This document shows, one piece after another, positions 1 to 6,512 of a stretch of 18,073 nucleotides of DNA (positions are counted from its first letter, which is position 1; each line of letters begins with the position of its first letter). Source of the stretch: Candidatus Aphodoplasma excrementigallinarum. Its GTDB lineage: Bacteria > Bacillota > Clostridia > UBA1381 > UMGS1253. The notes beneath the pieces are model-generated. The model worked only from the letters and a program-made list of their open reading frames with translations. It did no database searches and was not told the DNA's origin. Location: contig DVOF01000086.1 in assembly GCA_018713805.1 (NCBI GenBank), positions 1 to 18,073 on the forward strand, read 5' to 3'. A program made the translations under genes and the position numbers.

Positions 1-571
1 GCTTAATGTCAATATAGAGTTTACGTGTGTTATCAAAATGTAACATAGTTGTCATGTTTTTGACGTATAACGGCGCGATCGTCATCAGGCCGCGCACTTT
101 GATATGCGCCATCCCGGACGCCGCCTCCGCAAGCGCGTAGGTATCCTCCACGCTGGCGCCGAACTTCGTTTCCTCGCCGGAGGTGTTGACCTGGAGCAAA
201 ATATTTGCCATAACGCCTTTTTTGGCTGCCTGCTTTTCGATTTCCGCCAATAAATGCAGCGAGTCGACCGACTGGATTAATTCCACCTTGTCGATGATGT
301 ACTTTACTTTGTTCGTCTGAAGGTGCCCAATGAGGTGCCATTCCTTCGGATGGACTTTGTCGTACTTATCGCACAGCTCCTGCACCCGGTTCTCCCCAAC
401 CGCCGTAACGCCGCACGCAAGCGCCGCCGCCATGTCCTCCACGCCAAAATTCTTGGTGACGCAGATCAGCTTGATTTCCTCCGGGCTGCGCCCCGCCTTC
501 TGCGCGGCATTGGCAATTCGTTCCCGCACACGCTTCAAATTTTCCGCAATGCTCATTTCCCGTTCTGTCAT
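1..571 (-). CDS. yggS: YggS/YlmE-family PLP homeostasis protein (partial, C-terminus beyond window)
   Basis: This is the first 190 codons of a protein of the YggS/YlmE/PROSC family, which binds pyridoxal phosphate in the cytosol and buffers vitamin B6 pools; no catalytic reaction is established for the family. The reading frame is open to the window edge, and the family is usually about 220-235 residues, so roughly 40 are missing. Family blocks are visible: VTKNF with the presumed PLP lysine at K40, GENRVQE (59-65), WHLIGHLQTNK (78-88), LLQVNTSGEETKFG (125-138) and VRGLMTIAP (159-167). The ATG ending at 571 has AAGGAAG seven bases upstream; a second Met (codon 6) is less well placed. It lies 24 bases downstream of the HlyD-like gene, so both are probably one transcript. 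In Firmicutes this gene usually precedes sepF and other division genes, which would lie off the left edge. Confidence 0.92.
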   Translation of the reverse strand, partial: MTEREMSIAENLKRVRERIANAAQKAGRSPEEIKLICVTKNFGVEDMAAALACGVTAVGENRVQELCDKYDKVHPKEWHLIGHLQTNKVKYIIDKVELIQSVDSLHLLAEIEKQAAKKGVMANILLQVNTSGEETKFGASVEDTYALAEAASGMAHIKVRGLMTIAPLYVKNMTTMLHFDNTRKLYIDIK

Positions 572-595
572 AGAACCGCTTCCTTATCCATTGAT

Positions 596-1834
596 TTAAT
601 TGATTAGTTTCCCCGGCTCGATATCCTTTCCTTCTACGATTACCGGGTCATAAAGTTTCAAATATCCGGTTTCTTCACTTTTATCTACAATAGCCATCTC
701 ATCGTCCCGGTATAGCACGTCCACCTTCCGGAAGCGTGCCACGCCGTCCGTGTTGACAAACACACCCGTTTCCTCCTCAATCACGCGCAGCGCGCTGGCC
801 GGCACCTTCAGCCCCTCGTAGTTGCCCTTGATGATTTCCGCCTCTACGCTTCGCTCGCTGTATATCCCTTTTATGTAGTTCCGCGAGGAAAATACGACAA
901 GCACATTGCCGTTCGACTCCTCCGAAACCGTCTCAATCTCGATCGGGACTGCATCTGCACTAAGCTCCGGAATGCGGACCTGCAGCGAGCCGCCCCATCT
1001 CGACTGGTTCGTCTCCGCTTTTTCGACTGCCGCGGCCGTCTCGGCGCTCATGGAAACCGCAAGGTACCAGATGCCGTTGTCTACCGTTTTGCAAACGTCT
1101 TCCCCAGCGTTATAGTGGTCCTGGACCGTATTACGCTTTGGGATACTGAGGCCGTTGAACTCATCCACCCCCATAGCCATGACCGCCTCCGGCGTCAGGA
1201 TGGATTCACAGCCGTCCACCCCGGCGATGTAGACCCCCGCAGCAGTAGAATAGATGTCGCGCTTTGCAGAGTTGATGCTGCCTTCGATCTGCTGCCGCTG
1301 CGCATACAGCCCATCAAGCGCGCTCTGGCGCGGGCTTTCCGCGCCGGACACCTCCTGCTGTGTGCTAATCAGTTTCTCCAGCTCCTGTTTGATGATTGCA
1401 ATCCCCGCCAGGTCGTGTGAAACCGACGCGTCGACAAGCTCGTCAATGCTCGCCTTGACCCGCGTTTCGATCGTCGCGATGTCAGACCCAAACACCTCCG
1501 CCTGCGACGTTGCGCTCTCAAGCTGCTTAATCTTTTCATTTACATTGTCAAGCTCGACCTTCAGATTGCTGTCGATTCCGTCCGTGTAGACCGTGGCGAT
1601 CTTTGTCCCGTTCGACACGCGCGCCTCGTCGCTGACAGCAGACTGCAAACTCCCGCCCGTGTCCGACTTATACACAGTTTCATTGCGGACAAGCACGCCG
1701 GACGCCGTCACCGTATCCTCATACGCCGCCGGGTATGCGGTTTCCGTTTCCACCGGCTGGTGCATAAAAAAGCGTACGCCCCATATCACGGCGGCAACCG
1801 CCACTATAATATAAATCCATATATACTTTCTCAT
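596..1834 (-). CDS. HlyD-like membrane-fusion/adaptor protein
   Basis: A 412-residue single-pass membrane protein resembling HlyD-family adaptors. Residues about 4-23 form one hydrophobic helix after a short positive N-terminus, so the bulk should lie outside the membrane. A lipoyl/barrel-sandwich-like strand region follows (about 30-85), then a helical, probably coiled-coil segment (about 90-200) rich in Glu, Lys and Gln, then beta-rich C-terminal domains with KVPASALRV, a motif typical of the adaptor's last beta barrel. The ATG ending at 1834 is chosen because GGAGG lies seven bases upstream. A GTG six bases earlier is almost on top of that site. The gene heads a leftward operon with yggS. 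No ABC transporter or outer-membrane partner is nearby, so it may act alone or with distant genes; its link to the division locus is inferred only from the yggS neighbour. Confidence 0.8.
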   Translation of the reverse strand: MRKYIWIYIIVAVAAVIWGVRFFMHQPVETETAYPAAYEDTVTASGVLVRNETVYKSDTGGSLQSAVSDEARVSNGTKIATVYTDGIDSNLKVELDNVNEKIKQLESATSQAEVFGSDIATIETRVKASIDELVDASVSHDLAGIAIIKQELEKLISTQQEVSGAESPRQSALDGLYAQRQQIEGSINSAKRDIYSTAAGVYIAGVDGCESILTPEAVMAMGVDEFNGLSIPKRNTVQDHYNAGEDVCKTVDNGIWYLAVSMSAETAAAVEKAETNQSRWGGSLQVRIPELSADAVPIEIETVSEESNGNVLVVFSSRNYIKGIYSERSVEAEIIKGNYEGLKVPASALRVIEEETGVFVNTDGVARFRKVDVLYRDDEMAIVDKSEETGYLKLYDPVIVEGKDIEPGKLIN

Positions 1835-1868
1835 TTGCACGCCTCCACAAGGCTGTTAAACTGCTATT

Positions 1869-1897
1869 ATTTTATCATAATCCAAACCAGAAAACAA
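1869..1897 (-). promoter_or_regulatory. Predicted sigma-A promoter for HlyD-like gene and yggS
   Basis: On the minus strand, TTGTTT (1892-1897) and TAAAAT (1869-1874) are separated by 17 bases, ending about 35 bases before the HlyD-like start codon. The match is good but not perfect. It sits in the divergent gap with the small rightward gene. Confidence 0.55.
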
Positions 1898-1941
1898 GCC
1901 CATTTCCCATACAACCGGTATGCCGGCGCAGTAAATCGAAG

Positions 1942-1970
1942 TTGACTTATAAATAAGGTTATAGTAAAAT
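1942..1970 (+). promoter_or_regulatory. Predicted sigma-A promoter for the small CxCxxC protein gene
   Basis: TTGACT (1942-1947) and TAAAAT (1965-1970) are spaced by 17 bases, and AAAGGAGG follows shortly before the ATG at 2003. The predicted leader is therefore only about 25 bases. Confidence 0.65.
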
Positions 1971-2002
1971 AAAACTAATTTCAGAAAAAGGAGGAACCGG
2001 CA

Positions 2003-2359
2003 ATGAATCCGGAAACTTTACAATTTGCAGTCAAAAAAACACAGGAACTGATAAACGCGCCGACGTGCAGCAAGGAAACAAAGGAAGCTGCGCAGGCGTG
2101 GCTGGCCGCCGTTGGGACGGACAAGGAAGCGAGCGAAACGGAAGCGTATATCCGCGAGCTTGAAGCGGACATTATGCCGCTTGACAACCTGATTGCCTTT
2201 TCCGAATCTGACGACGGGGCGCGTGTTTTTGGAGCTGACAAGGCAAAGCAGGTTGCGGCGCACGCCAAAGAGCTTAAAGCCGCAGGCGAAACCTACTGCG
2301 ACTGCCCGGCCTGTGCCATCGCTGCGGAAATCCTTGCAAAAAAGGACAGCCTTCTGTAA
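2003..2359 (+). CDS. Small conserved protein with CxCxxC motif, function unknown
   Basis: A 118-residue, soluble, acidic, mostly helical protein. It has no signal peptide or membrane segment. Cysteines lie at positions 22, 99, 101 and 104; the last three form a YCDCPAC cluster that could bind a metal or be redox active. From memory, similar short Clostridia proteins (opening like MNxExLxxVxxKTxELxxAxxCxxE) are common and are sometimes labelled molecular chaperone Hsp90 in databases. Nothing here resembles the Hsp90 ATPase or client domains, so that name should not be trusted. The start has a very strong ribosome binding site (AAAGGAGG). The gene is monocistronic, with its own promoter and a perfect hairpin terminator. 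Confidence 0.8.
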   Translation: MNPETLQFAVKKTQELINAPTCSKETKEAAQAWLAAVGTDKEASETEAYIRELEADIMPLDNLIAFSESDDGARVFGADKAKQVAAHAKELKAAGETYCDCPACAIAAEILAKKDSLL

Positions 2360-2378
2360 TCAACCTGAAAAACAAATT

Positions 2379-2410
2379 AAAAAATCACTGCCGGTTGGCA
2401 GTGATTTTTT
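2379..2410. terminator. Bidirectional intrinsic terminator between convergent genes
   Basis: A perfect 14-base inverted repeat (arms 2379-2392 and 2397-2410, loop GGTT) has a GC core and runs of A on the left and T on the right. It can therefore end transcription of both the rightward small gene and the leftward rsfS cluster. Confidence 0.85.
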
Positions 2411-2421
2411 GTTCTGGATAT

Positions 2422-2775
2422 TTACGCTTCCAAAAAGTCGAGCGGAACCTTGCCTGCATCTGTCCACAGCCGCTCAATGTCGTAAAACTCGCGCGTTTCC
2501 TCCAAGAAAATGTGTACGACCACATCGCTGTAGTCAAGCAAAATCCAGGTCGCAACATGGTAGCCCTCTGTGTGTACGGGCGTATAGCCCAGCTCCGCGA
2601 GCTTCTCCGTCACTTCGTCGGCCATGGCCTTGACCTGTGCGGCCGAGCCGCCGCTCGCAATCACAAAATAGTCGCTGATACTCGTCAGCTCCCCGACCTC
2701 CAGCAGCGTGATACGCCGCCCTTTTTTGTTGTCCAGACACTCTGCGATTTTCTTCGCCTTGTCAATCGCCTGCAT
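2422..2775 (-). CDS. rsfS: Ribosome silencing factor RsfS
   Basis: A 117-residue RsfS (YbeB/Iojap) protein. The family binds ribosomal protein L14 on the large subunit and blocks subunit joining when nutrients are scarce. Characteristic stretches are DNKKGRRITLLEV, TSISDYFVIASG, YHVATWILLDYSDVVVHIF and REFYDIERLW. The frame can be extended upstream to 2865, but the ATG ending at 2775 is preferred: GGAGG lies just upstream and the length matches the family (about 105-120). It is the last gene of the obgE-to-rsfS run, 59 bases after yqeK. An LCP (LytR-type) gene that often sits between yqeK and rsfS in Firmicutes is absent. Confidence 0.95.
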   Translation of the reverse strand: MQAIDKAKKIAECLDNKKGRRITLLEVGELTSISDYFVIASGGSAAQVKAMADEVTEKLAELGYTPVHTEGYHVATWILLDYSDVVVHIFLEETREFYDIERLWTDAGKVPLDFLEA

Positions 2776-2834
2776 GGCTCCACCTCCGTAATTCCTTTTT
2801 ATCATATCCGATTTCCGTATCTTTTTCAAGCGTT

Positions 2835-3419
2835 TTATCGTTTTTTCGTCAAAAACCAGTTCCACGCATGCACCGTGTCCATGTGCATCATACGCCCGCG
2901 GTCGACTATGCTTTTGATAGAGATTTCCAGCGCATAGCGCATTGCCGCGTCCAAATCCGTTTTACAGAGCGCACGCAGCTCCGCAAGTCCTGTAAACGGC
3001 TCCTTGTCCCGGTTCGGCTCTGTAAAATCCGCCAAGTAGAGCACCTTGTCGAGCGGCCCCATATCGGCCTTCCCCGTCGTATGGCACCGGATGGCGGAAA
3101 GGATTTCCTCATCTTCTATCCCATACTCTGCCCGCGCGAGCGCCGCGCCGAGGTACTGGTGCACCAAGCCAAACGACTGCCTGCTCACCTCGTCGAGCGC
3201 AACGCCATATTTATCGCACAACTGATACGCTTCTTCCTGCGCAATGTTCTTTGCACAGTCGTGCAGGATGCCTGCAACCCGCGCCTGCTCGACATCCATG
3301 CCAAAGCGCGCCGCCATCTCCCCCGCCGTTTCCATCACGCCGAGCGAATGCTCGTAGCGTTCCGGCTTGAGCGCGGCCTTCAGCTTTTCCATCGCCGCAG
3401 CGAAATCAAATGTCCCCAT
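2835..3419 (-). CDS. yqeK: YqeK HD-domain hydrolase (symmetrical Ap4A hydrolase)
   Basis: A 194-residue HD-superfamily phosphohydrolase of the YqeK type. Characterised members split diadenosine tetraphosphate into two ADP in the cytosol. Visible metal ligands are the first His in RYEHSLGV (H24), the HD pair in GILHDCAKN (H53-D54), a His in LVHQYLGA, and the later Asp in YLADFTEPNR, an almost diagnostic YqeK block. The ATG ending at 3419 lies four bases after the nadD stop. Its GGGAG site overlaps the end of nadD, so translation is probably coupled. An upstream in-frame extension to 3461 would overlap nadD and has no support. Confidence 0.94.
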   Translation of the reverse strand: MGTFDFAAAMEKLKAALKPERYEHSLGVMETAGEMAARFGMDVEQARVAGILHDCAKNIAQEEAYQLCDKYGVALDEVSRQSFGLVHQYLGAALARAEYGIEDEEILSAIRCHTTGKADMGPLDKVLYLADFTEPNRDKEPFTGLAELRALCKTDLDAAMRYALEISIKSIVDRGRMMHMDTVHAWNWFLTKKR

Positions 3420-3423
3420 GTTC

Positions 3424-4023
3424 TCACTCCCTGTACATTCCATGCTCGTTGATAAACGCAAGCACCGGGTCGGGCAAAAGATAGCGCGCGCTTTTCCCTT
3501 CCCGGATCATATCGCGGATAATACCGGATGATATCTCCAGCTCCGGCGAGTGTACGTAGTAGACTACCGCGCCGAACCGCTCTTTCAAAAAGGCAATTTT
3601 GCGCTCAATGTCCGACGTAAAGCCGCCGCGCCCAATGACCGCAAACGAACAGAGCCGCAGCAGATCGGCCGCCCGGTACCACCGCTCTACATAGTCGAGC
3701 GAGTCCTCGCCAAATATAAATACCAACTCGTCATCTGGATACAGCGTCTTAAAATGCTCCACCGTTTCCACGCTGTAGGAGGGCGTCGGCTTTTTTGTCT
3801 CATAGTCCGACGCTTCAAAGCGCGCATTCCCGGCAACGGCAAGCTTTATCATCTCATAGCGCCGCAGCGCGTCCGTCGCGACCACCGATTTATGCGGCGC
3901 GACCCCAACTGGAATAAAAATCACCTTTTCAAGCCCGAGCGAATCCAGGCATAACTGCCCCATAAAGAGGTGCGCGTAATGCACCGGGTCGAATGTGCCG
4001 CCCAGAAGGCCAATTTTTGCCAT
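3424..4023 (-). CDS. nadD: Nicotinate-nucleotide adenylyltransferase NadD
   Basis: A 199-residue enzyme that joins nicotinate mononucleotide and ATP to make deamido-NAD, the penultimate step of NAD synthesis. The nucleotidyltransferase signature GGTFDPVHYAH occupies residues 8-18. The C-terminal EISSGIIRDMIREGKS is the family's ISxTxxR-like ATP-phosphate site, followed by the typical LLPDPVLAFINEHGMY ending. The ATG ending at 4023 is chosen because GGGGGA lies six to seven bases upstream and the protein then begins directly with the Rossmann strand. A TTG at 4038 would add five residues. It lies 17 bases after yhbY and four before yqeK, as in many Firmicutes. Confidence 0.96.
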   Translation of the reverse strand: MAKIGLLGGTFDPVHYAHLFMGQLCLDSLGLEKVIFIPVGVAPHKSVVATDALRRYEMIKLAVAGNARFEASDYETKKPTPSYSVETVEHFKTLYPDDELVFIFGEDSLDYVERWYRAADLLRLCSFAVIGRGGFTSDIERKIAFLKERFGAVVYYVHSPELEISSGIIRDMIREGKSARYLLPDPVLAFINEHGMYRE

Positions 4024-4040
4024 AGCTATCCCCCGCAACC

Positions 4041-4337
4041 CTATTTTTTCGGAAGTTCGATCTGCTTTTTGTTGCGCGACTCCCGGTAGAGCACGATTTT
4101 TGAGCCGATCGCCTGCACCGGCTCCGAGCGCGTCAGGCGTGCCAGCTCGTTCACCGTTTCACGCGCGTCTAAAAACGACGACTCCAGCAGATGTATTTTG
4201 ATCAGCTCGCGCGCTTCGAGCGCATCGCTGATCTGCTTTACAACATTTTCCGTGAGGCCATCCTTCCCAATCTGGTAAACCGCAACGAGCGGGTTTGCCA
4301 GCTTGCGCAGATAGGCCCGTTGTTTACTTGTAATCAT
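4041..4337 (-). CDS. yhbY: YhbY-family ribosome assembly RNA-binding protein (CRM domain)
   Basis: A 98-residue single CRM-domain protein. The family associates with pre-50S ribosomal particles and binds RNA. The opening SKQRAYLRKLAN and the loop IGKDGLT (a GxxG-like RNA contact) are characteristic, as is EPVQAIGSKIVLYR near the end. GGAGG is located several bases before the ATG ending at 4337. It sits between obgE and nadD, its usual Firmicute context, 35 bases after the obgE stop. Confidence 0.94.
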   Translation of the reverse strand: MITSKQRAYLRKLANPLVAVYQIGKDGLTENVVKQISDALEARELIKIHLLESSFLDARETVNELARLTRSEPVQAIGSKIVLYRESRNKKQIELPKK

Positions 4338-4372
4338 ATCTCCCTCCGAATTATTCGCGCTCTGAAAGCGTT

Positions 4373-5650
4373 TTACCGCACATAATCAAACTCAATTTCG
4401 TACAGGCGCACCGTGTCGCCCTCCTGGATACCGCGTTTCTCGAGCGCGTCAATCACGCCCCTGCGGCGCAATGCACGCTGGAAGTAGTTAAACGATTCAT
4501 CATCGGCCAGATTCGTCGAGCCGACCAGATTCTCCACCCATGTGCCTTCGACAACGTAGACGCCATTTTCGTTCCGGATGGTAAACGGCGTTTCCTCTGC
4601 CACTTCCTCCAGCATCGGTTCCGGCTCAAACGTTTCCACCGGCGGAAGCGCGGCAAGCTGCGCCGCAACATGTGCCATCAGCTCCGCGACGCCTTTTTTT
4701 GTCGCGGCAGAAATCGGGAATACGCGATAGCCGCGCGTCTCCATTTCCTGCAAAAACGCCTGATACGCCGCCTCATCCTGGATGATATCTGTTTTGTTCG
4801 CCGCCACGACCTGCGGCCGCGACGCCAAAACCTCGTCGTAATTTGCAAGCTCCTGATTGATTTTGTCAAAGTCCTCGATCGGATTCCGCCCCTCAATGCC
4901 GGACACATCCACTACATGGATTAGCAGGCGCGTCCGCTCTACATGGCGCAGAAAGTCGTGCCCGAGCCCGACACCCTCGCTCGCCCCTTCGATCAGGCCG
5001 GGAATATCCGCCATCACAAAGCTGCCTGAGCTGCCGTACTTCCCGAGCTCGACCACGCCGAGGTTCGGCTCCAGCGTTGTAAAGTGATAGTTTGCAATTT
5101 TCGGTCTTGCCGAAGTTACAGACGACAGAAGCGTCGACTTCCCAACGTTCGGAAAGCCCAAAAGCCCAACGTCCGCAATCAGCTTCAGCTCCAGCTTCAA
5201 CTCGCGTTCCGCGCCCTTGAGTCCGCTTTTGGCAAAACGCGGCACCTGCCGCGTCGGTGTGGCGAAGTGCGTATTCCCCCAACCGCCGTTGCCGCCGCGA
5301 AACAGCACGACGCGCTCATTTGGCGGCGTCATGTCCGCCATCAGCCGGTTCGTCTCCGCGTCGCGGATGAGCGTGCCCGCCGGGACTTTGATGATCAGCG
5401 GCGGCGCATCCTTGCCGGAGCATTTCCCGCCGCGACCATCGCCGCCGTTTTCGGCAACGTATTTGCGCTTGTAGCGGAAGTCCGCCAGCGTCGAAATCGA
5501 CGGATCGACCTCGAATACCACGTCGCCGCCGCGACCGCCGTCGCCGCCGTCCGGGCCGCCCGCGGCCACGTACTTTTCCCGATGGAACGACACCGCGCCG
5601 TTGCCGCCGTTGCCGGCCTTTACATAAATTTTCGCTGTATCAAAAAACAT
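4373..5650 (-). CDS. obgE: Obg-family GTPase ObgE/CgtA
   Basis: A 425-residue ribosome-associated GTPase needed for late 50S assembly and stress responses. Domain order is complete: the glycine-rich Obg fold (about 1-157), the G domain with G1 GFPNVGKS (165-172), FTTLEPNLG as G2, DIPG (215-218) as G3, NKTD (285-288) as G4 and SAA (314-316) as G5, and the C-terminal OCT domain (about 355-422). Two starts are possible. The ATG ending at 5650 gives MFFDTAKIYVKAG, matching the family start, with AGAGG nine bases upstream. The ATG ending at 5659 touches that site. A terminator-like hairpin stands between rpmA and this gene, and no clear promoter is visible downstream of it, so expression may rely on read-through or a weak promoter. 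Confidence 0.97.
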   Translation of the reverse strand: MFFDTAKIYVKAGNGGNGAVSFHREKYVAAGGPDGGDGGRGGDVVFEVDPSISTLADFRYKRKYVAENGGDGRGGKCSGKDAPPLIIKVPAGTLIRDAETNRLMADMTPPNERVVLFRGGNGGWGNTHFATPTRQVPRFAKSGLKGAERELKLELKLIADVGLLGFPNVGKSTLLSSVTSARPKIANYHFTTLEPNLGVVELGKYGSSGSFVMADIPGLIEGASEGVGLGHDFLRHVERTRLLIHVVDVSGIEGRNPIEDFDKINQELANYDEVLASRPQVVAANKTDIIQDEAAYQAFLQEMETRGYRVFPISAATKKGVAELMAHVAAQLAALPPVETFEPEPMLEEVAEETPFTIRNENGVYVVEGTWVENLVGSTNLADDESFNYFQRALRRRGVIDALEKRGIQEGDTVRLYEIEFDYVR

Positions 5651-5735
5651 AATTTTCATCCTCTACGCTGTTTACTGCTTCGATATCGTTTAAATTTCCA
5701 CATCAAAAAATTGTTCCTGAAAAACTGTCGTTAAA

Positions 5736-5765
5736 CAAAAATCTCAGACAAAAGTCTGAGATTTT
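5736..5765 (-). terminator. Intrinsic terminator or attenuator after rpmA
   Basis: A perfect 12-base inverted repeat (arms 5738-5749 and 5754-5765, loop AAAA) with the core TCTCAGAC ends in a run of T on the minus strand. It starts a few bases past the rpmA stop codon. It probably ends or attenuates the rplU-rpmA transcript ahead of obgE. Confidence 0.8.
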
Positions 5766-5769
5766 GAAA

Positions 5770-6024
5770 TCAAACTGTATACACGCTGCACTGTTTCTTG
5801 TCTCTGCCTTTTCTCTCGAACTTAACCTTCCCGTCGATCAAAGCAAAGAGCGTGTCGTCACTCCCGATCCCAACGTTGTTGCCGGGATGGATTTTCGTGC
5901 CGCGCTGACGAACCAAGATGTTTCCCGCAAGAACGAACTGCCCGTCCGCACGCTTTACGCCCAGACGTTTCGACTCGCTGTCGCGGCCGTTCTTGGTCGA
6001 TCCCATACCTTTTTTATGTGCCAT
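5770..6024 (-). CDS. rpmA: 50S ribosomal protein L27 (no N-terminal extension)
   Basis: The 84-residue L27, whose flexible N-terminus reaches the peptidyl-transferase centre. It begins MAHKKGMGSTKNGRDS, directly at the mature sequence. Most Firmicutes make a precursor with about nine extra residues (ending in FFA) that the protease Prp removes. Here the upstream in-frame codons reach a TGA seven codons before the ATG, with no ATG, GTG or TTG between, so an extension is impossible. GAGGTG lies about seven bases before the ATG. Only 52 bases separate it from rplU, leaving no room for the prp gene that normally sits there. Confidence 0.97.
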   Translation of the reverse strand: MAHKKGMGSTKNGRDSESKRLGVKRADGQFVLAGNILVRQRGTKIHPGNNVGIGSDDTLFALIDGKVKFERKGRDKKQCSVYTV

Positions 6025-6076
6025 GTAACTACACCTCAGCTTTCAAACAATAGTAATATTCCCAAAAATCACAAGA

Positions 6077-6385
6077 TTACGCGTTGATCTTCTCGATCTG
6101 CAGCTTCGTATAGGGCTGTCTGTGGCCCTGCTTTCTGCGGTATGTCTTCTTCGGCTTATACTTGAACACGATGACCTTCTTGCTCTTCGCCTGACGAAGC
6201 ACCTTCGCCGTAACGGTCGCACCCTCAACGAGCGGACTGCCAACCTTTACCTCCTCGCCGCCGATCGCAAGCACCTGGTCAAACGTGTACGTACCGTCAA
6301 CCTCAGCGTCGAGCTTCTCGACAAAAATCGTGTCGCCTTCTGCCACTTTGTACTGCTTACCGCCTGTCTTGATAATTGCGTACAT
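6077..6385 (-). CDS. rplU: 50S ribosomal protein L21
   Basis: The 102-residue L21, which binds 23S rRNA. MYAIIKTGGKQYKVAEGD is the family start, and the basic tail KYKPKKTYRRKQGHRQPYTKLQIEKI is the RNA-binding end. AAGGAGGTG precedes the ATG ending at 6385. It is first in the leftward rplU-rpmA unit and is driven by a perfect consensus promoter about 95 bases upstream. Confidence 0.97.
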   Translation of the reverse strand: MYAIIKTGGKQYKVAEGDTIFVEKLDAEVDGTYTFDQVLAIGGEEVKVGSPLVEGATVTAKVLRQAKSKKVIVFKYKPKKTYRRKQGHRQPYTKLQIEKINA

Positions 6386-6472
6386 GGTCGCACCTCCTTA
6401 TAAATGAAGTCACGCTAATACGGGTACCGCGCCCAGCAGGCCCAGATTTAAAACCCTTCTTATGCGGTTACC
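6386..6472 (-). promoter_or_regulatory. rplU 5' untranslated leader, possible L21 autoregulatory structure
   Basis: Roughly 85 bases lie between the predicted transcript start and the L21 ATG, GC-rich and self-complementary in parts. The segments GAAG...CTTC, GGGT...ACCC and GCC-TGCTG-GGC could nest as a multi-helix structure ahead of the ribosome binding site. Many Firmicutes have a known L21 leader RNA here. I infer the same role from position and pairing only and did not match a consensus. Confidence 0.4.
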
Positions 6473-6477
6473 GCTAC

Positions 6478-6506
6478 ATTATACTATAACAGGAATCGTC
6501 TGTCAA
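6478..6506 (-). promoter_or_regulatory. Consensus sigma-A promoter for rplU-rpmA
   Basis: On the minus strand TTGACA (6501-6506) and TATAAT (6478-6483) are separated by exactly 17 bases, a perfect match to the housekeeping consensus. It sits seven bases past the thrS stop, so the ribosomal genes are transcribed independently of thrS. Confidence 0.9.
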
Positions 6507-6512
6507 CACTTT

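Noticed and set aside
4338..4372. Short hairpin (CGCT/AGCG) and loosely cre-like sequence between obgE and yhbY
   Set aside because: The stem is only four pairs and the cre match has mismatches in core positions; probably chance within an operon.
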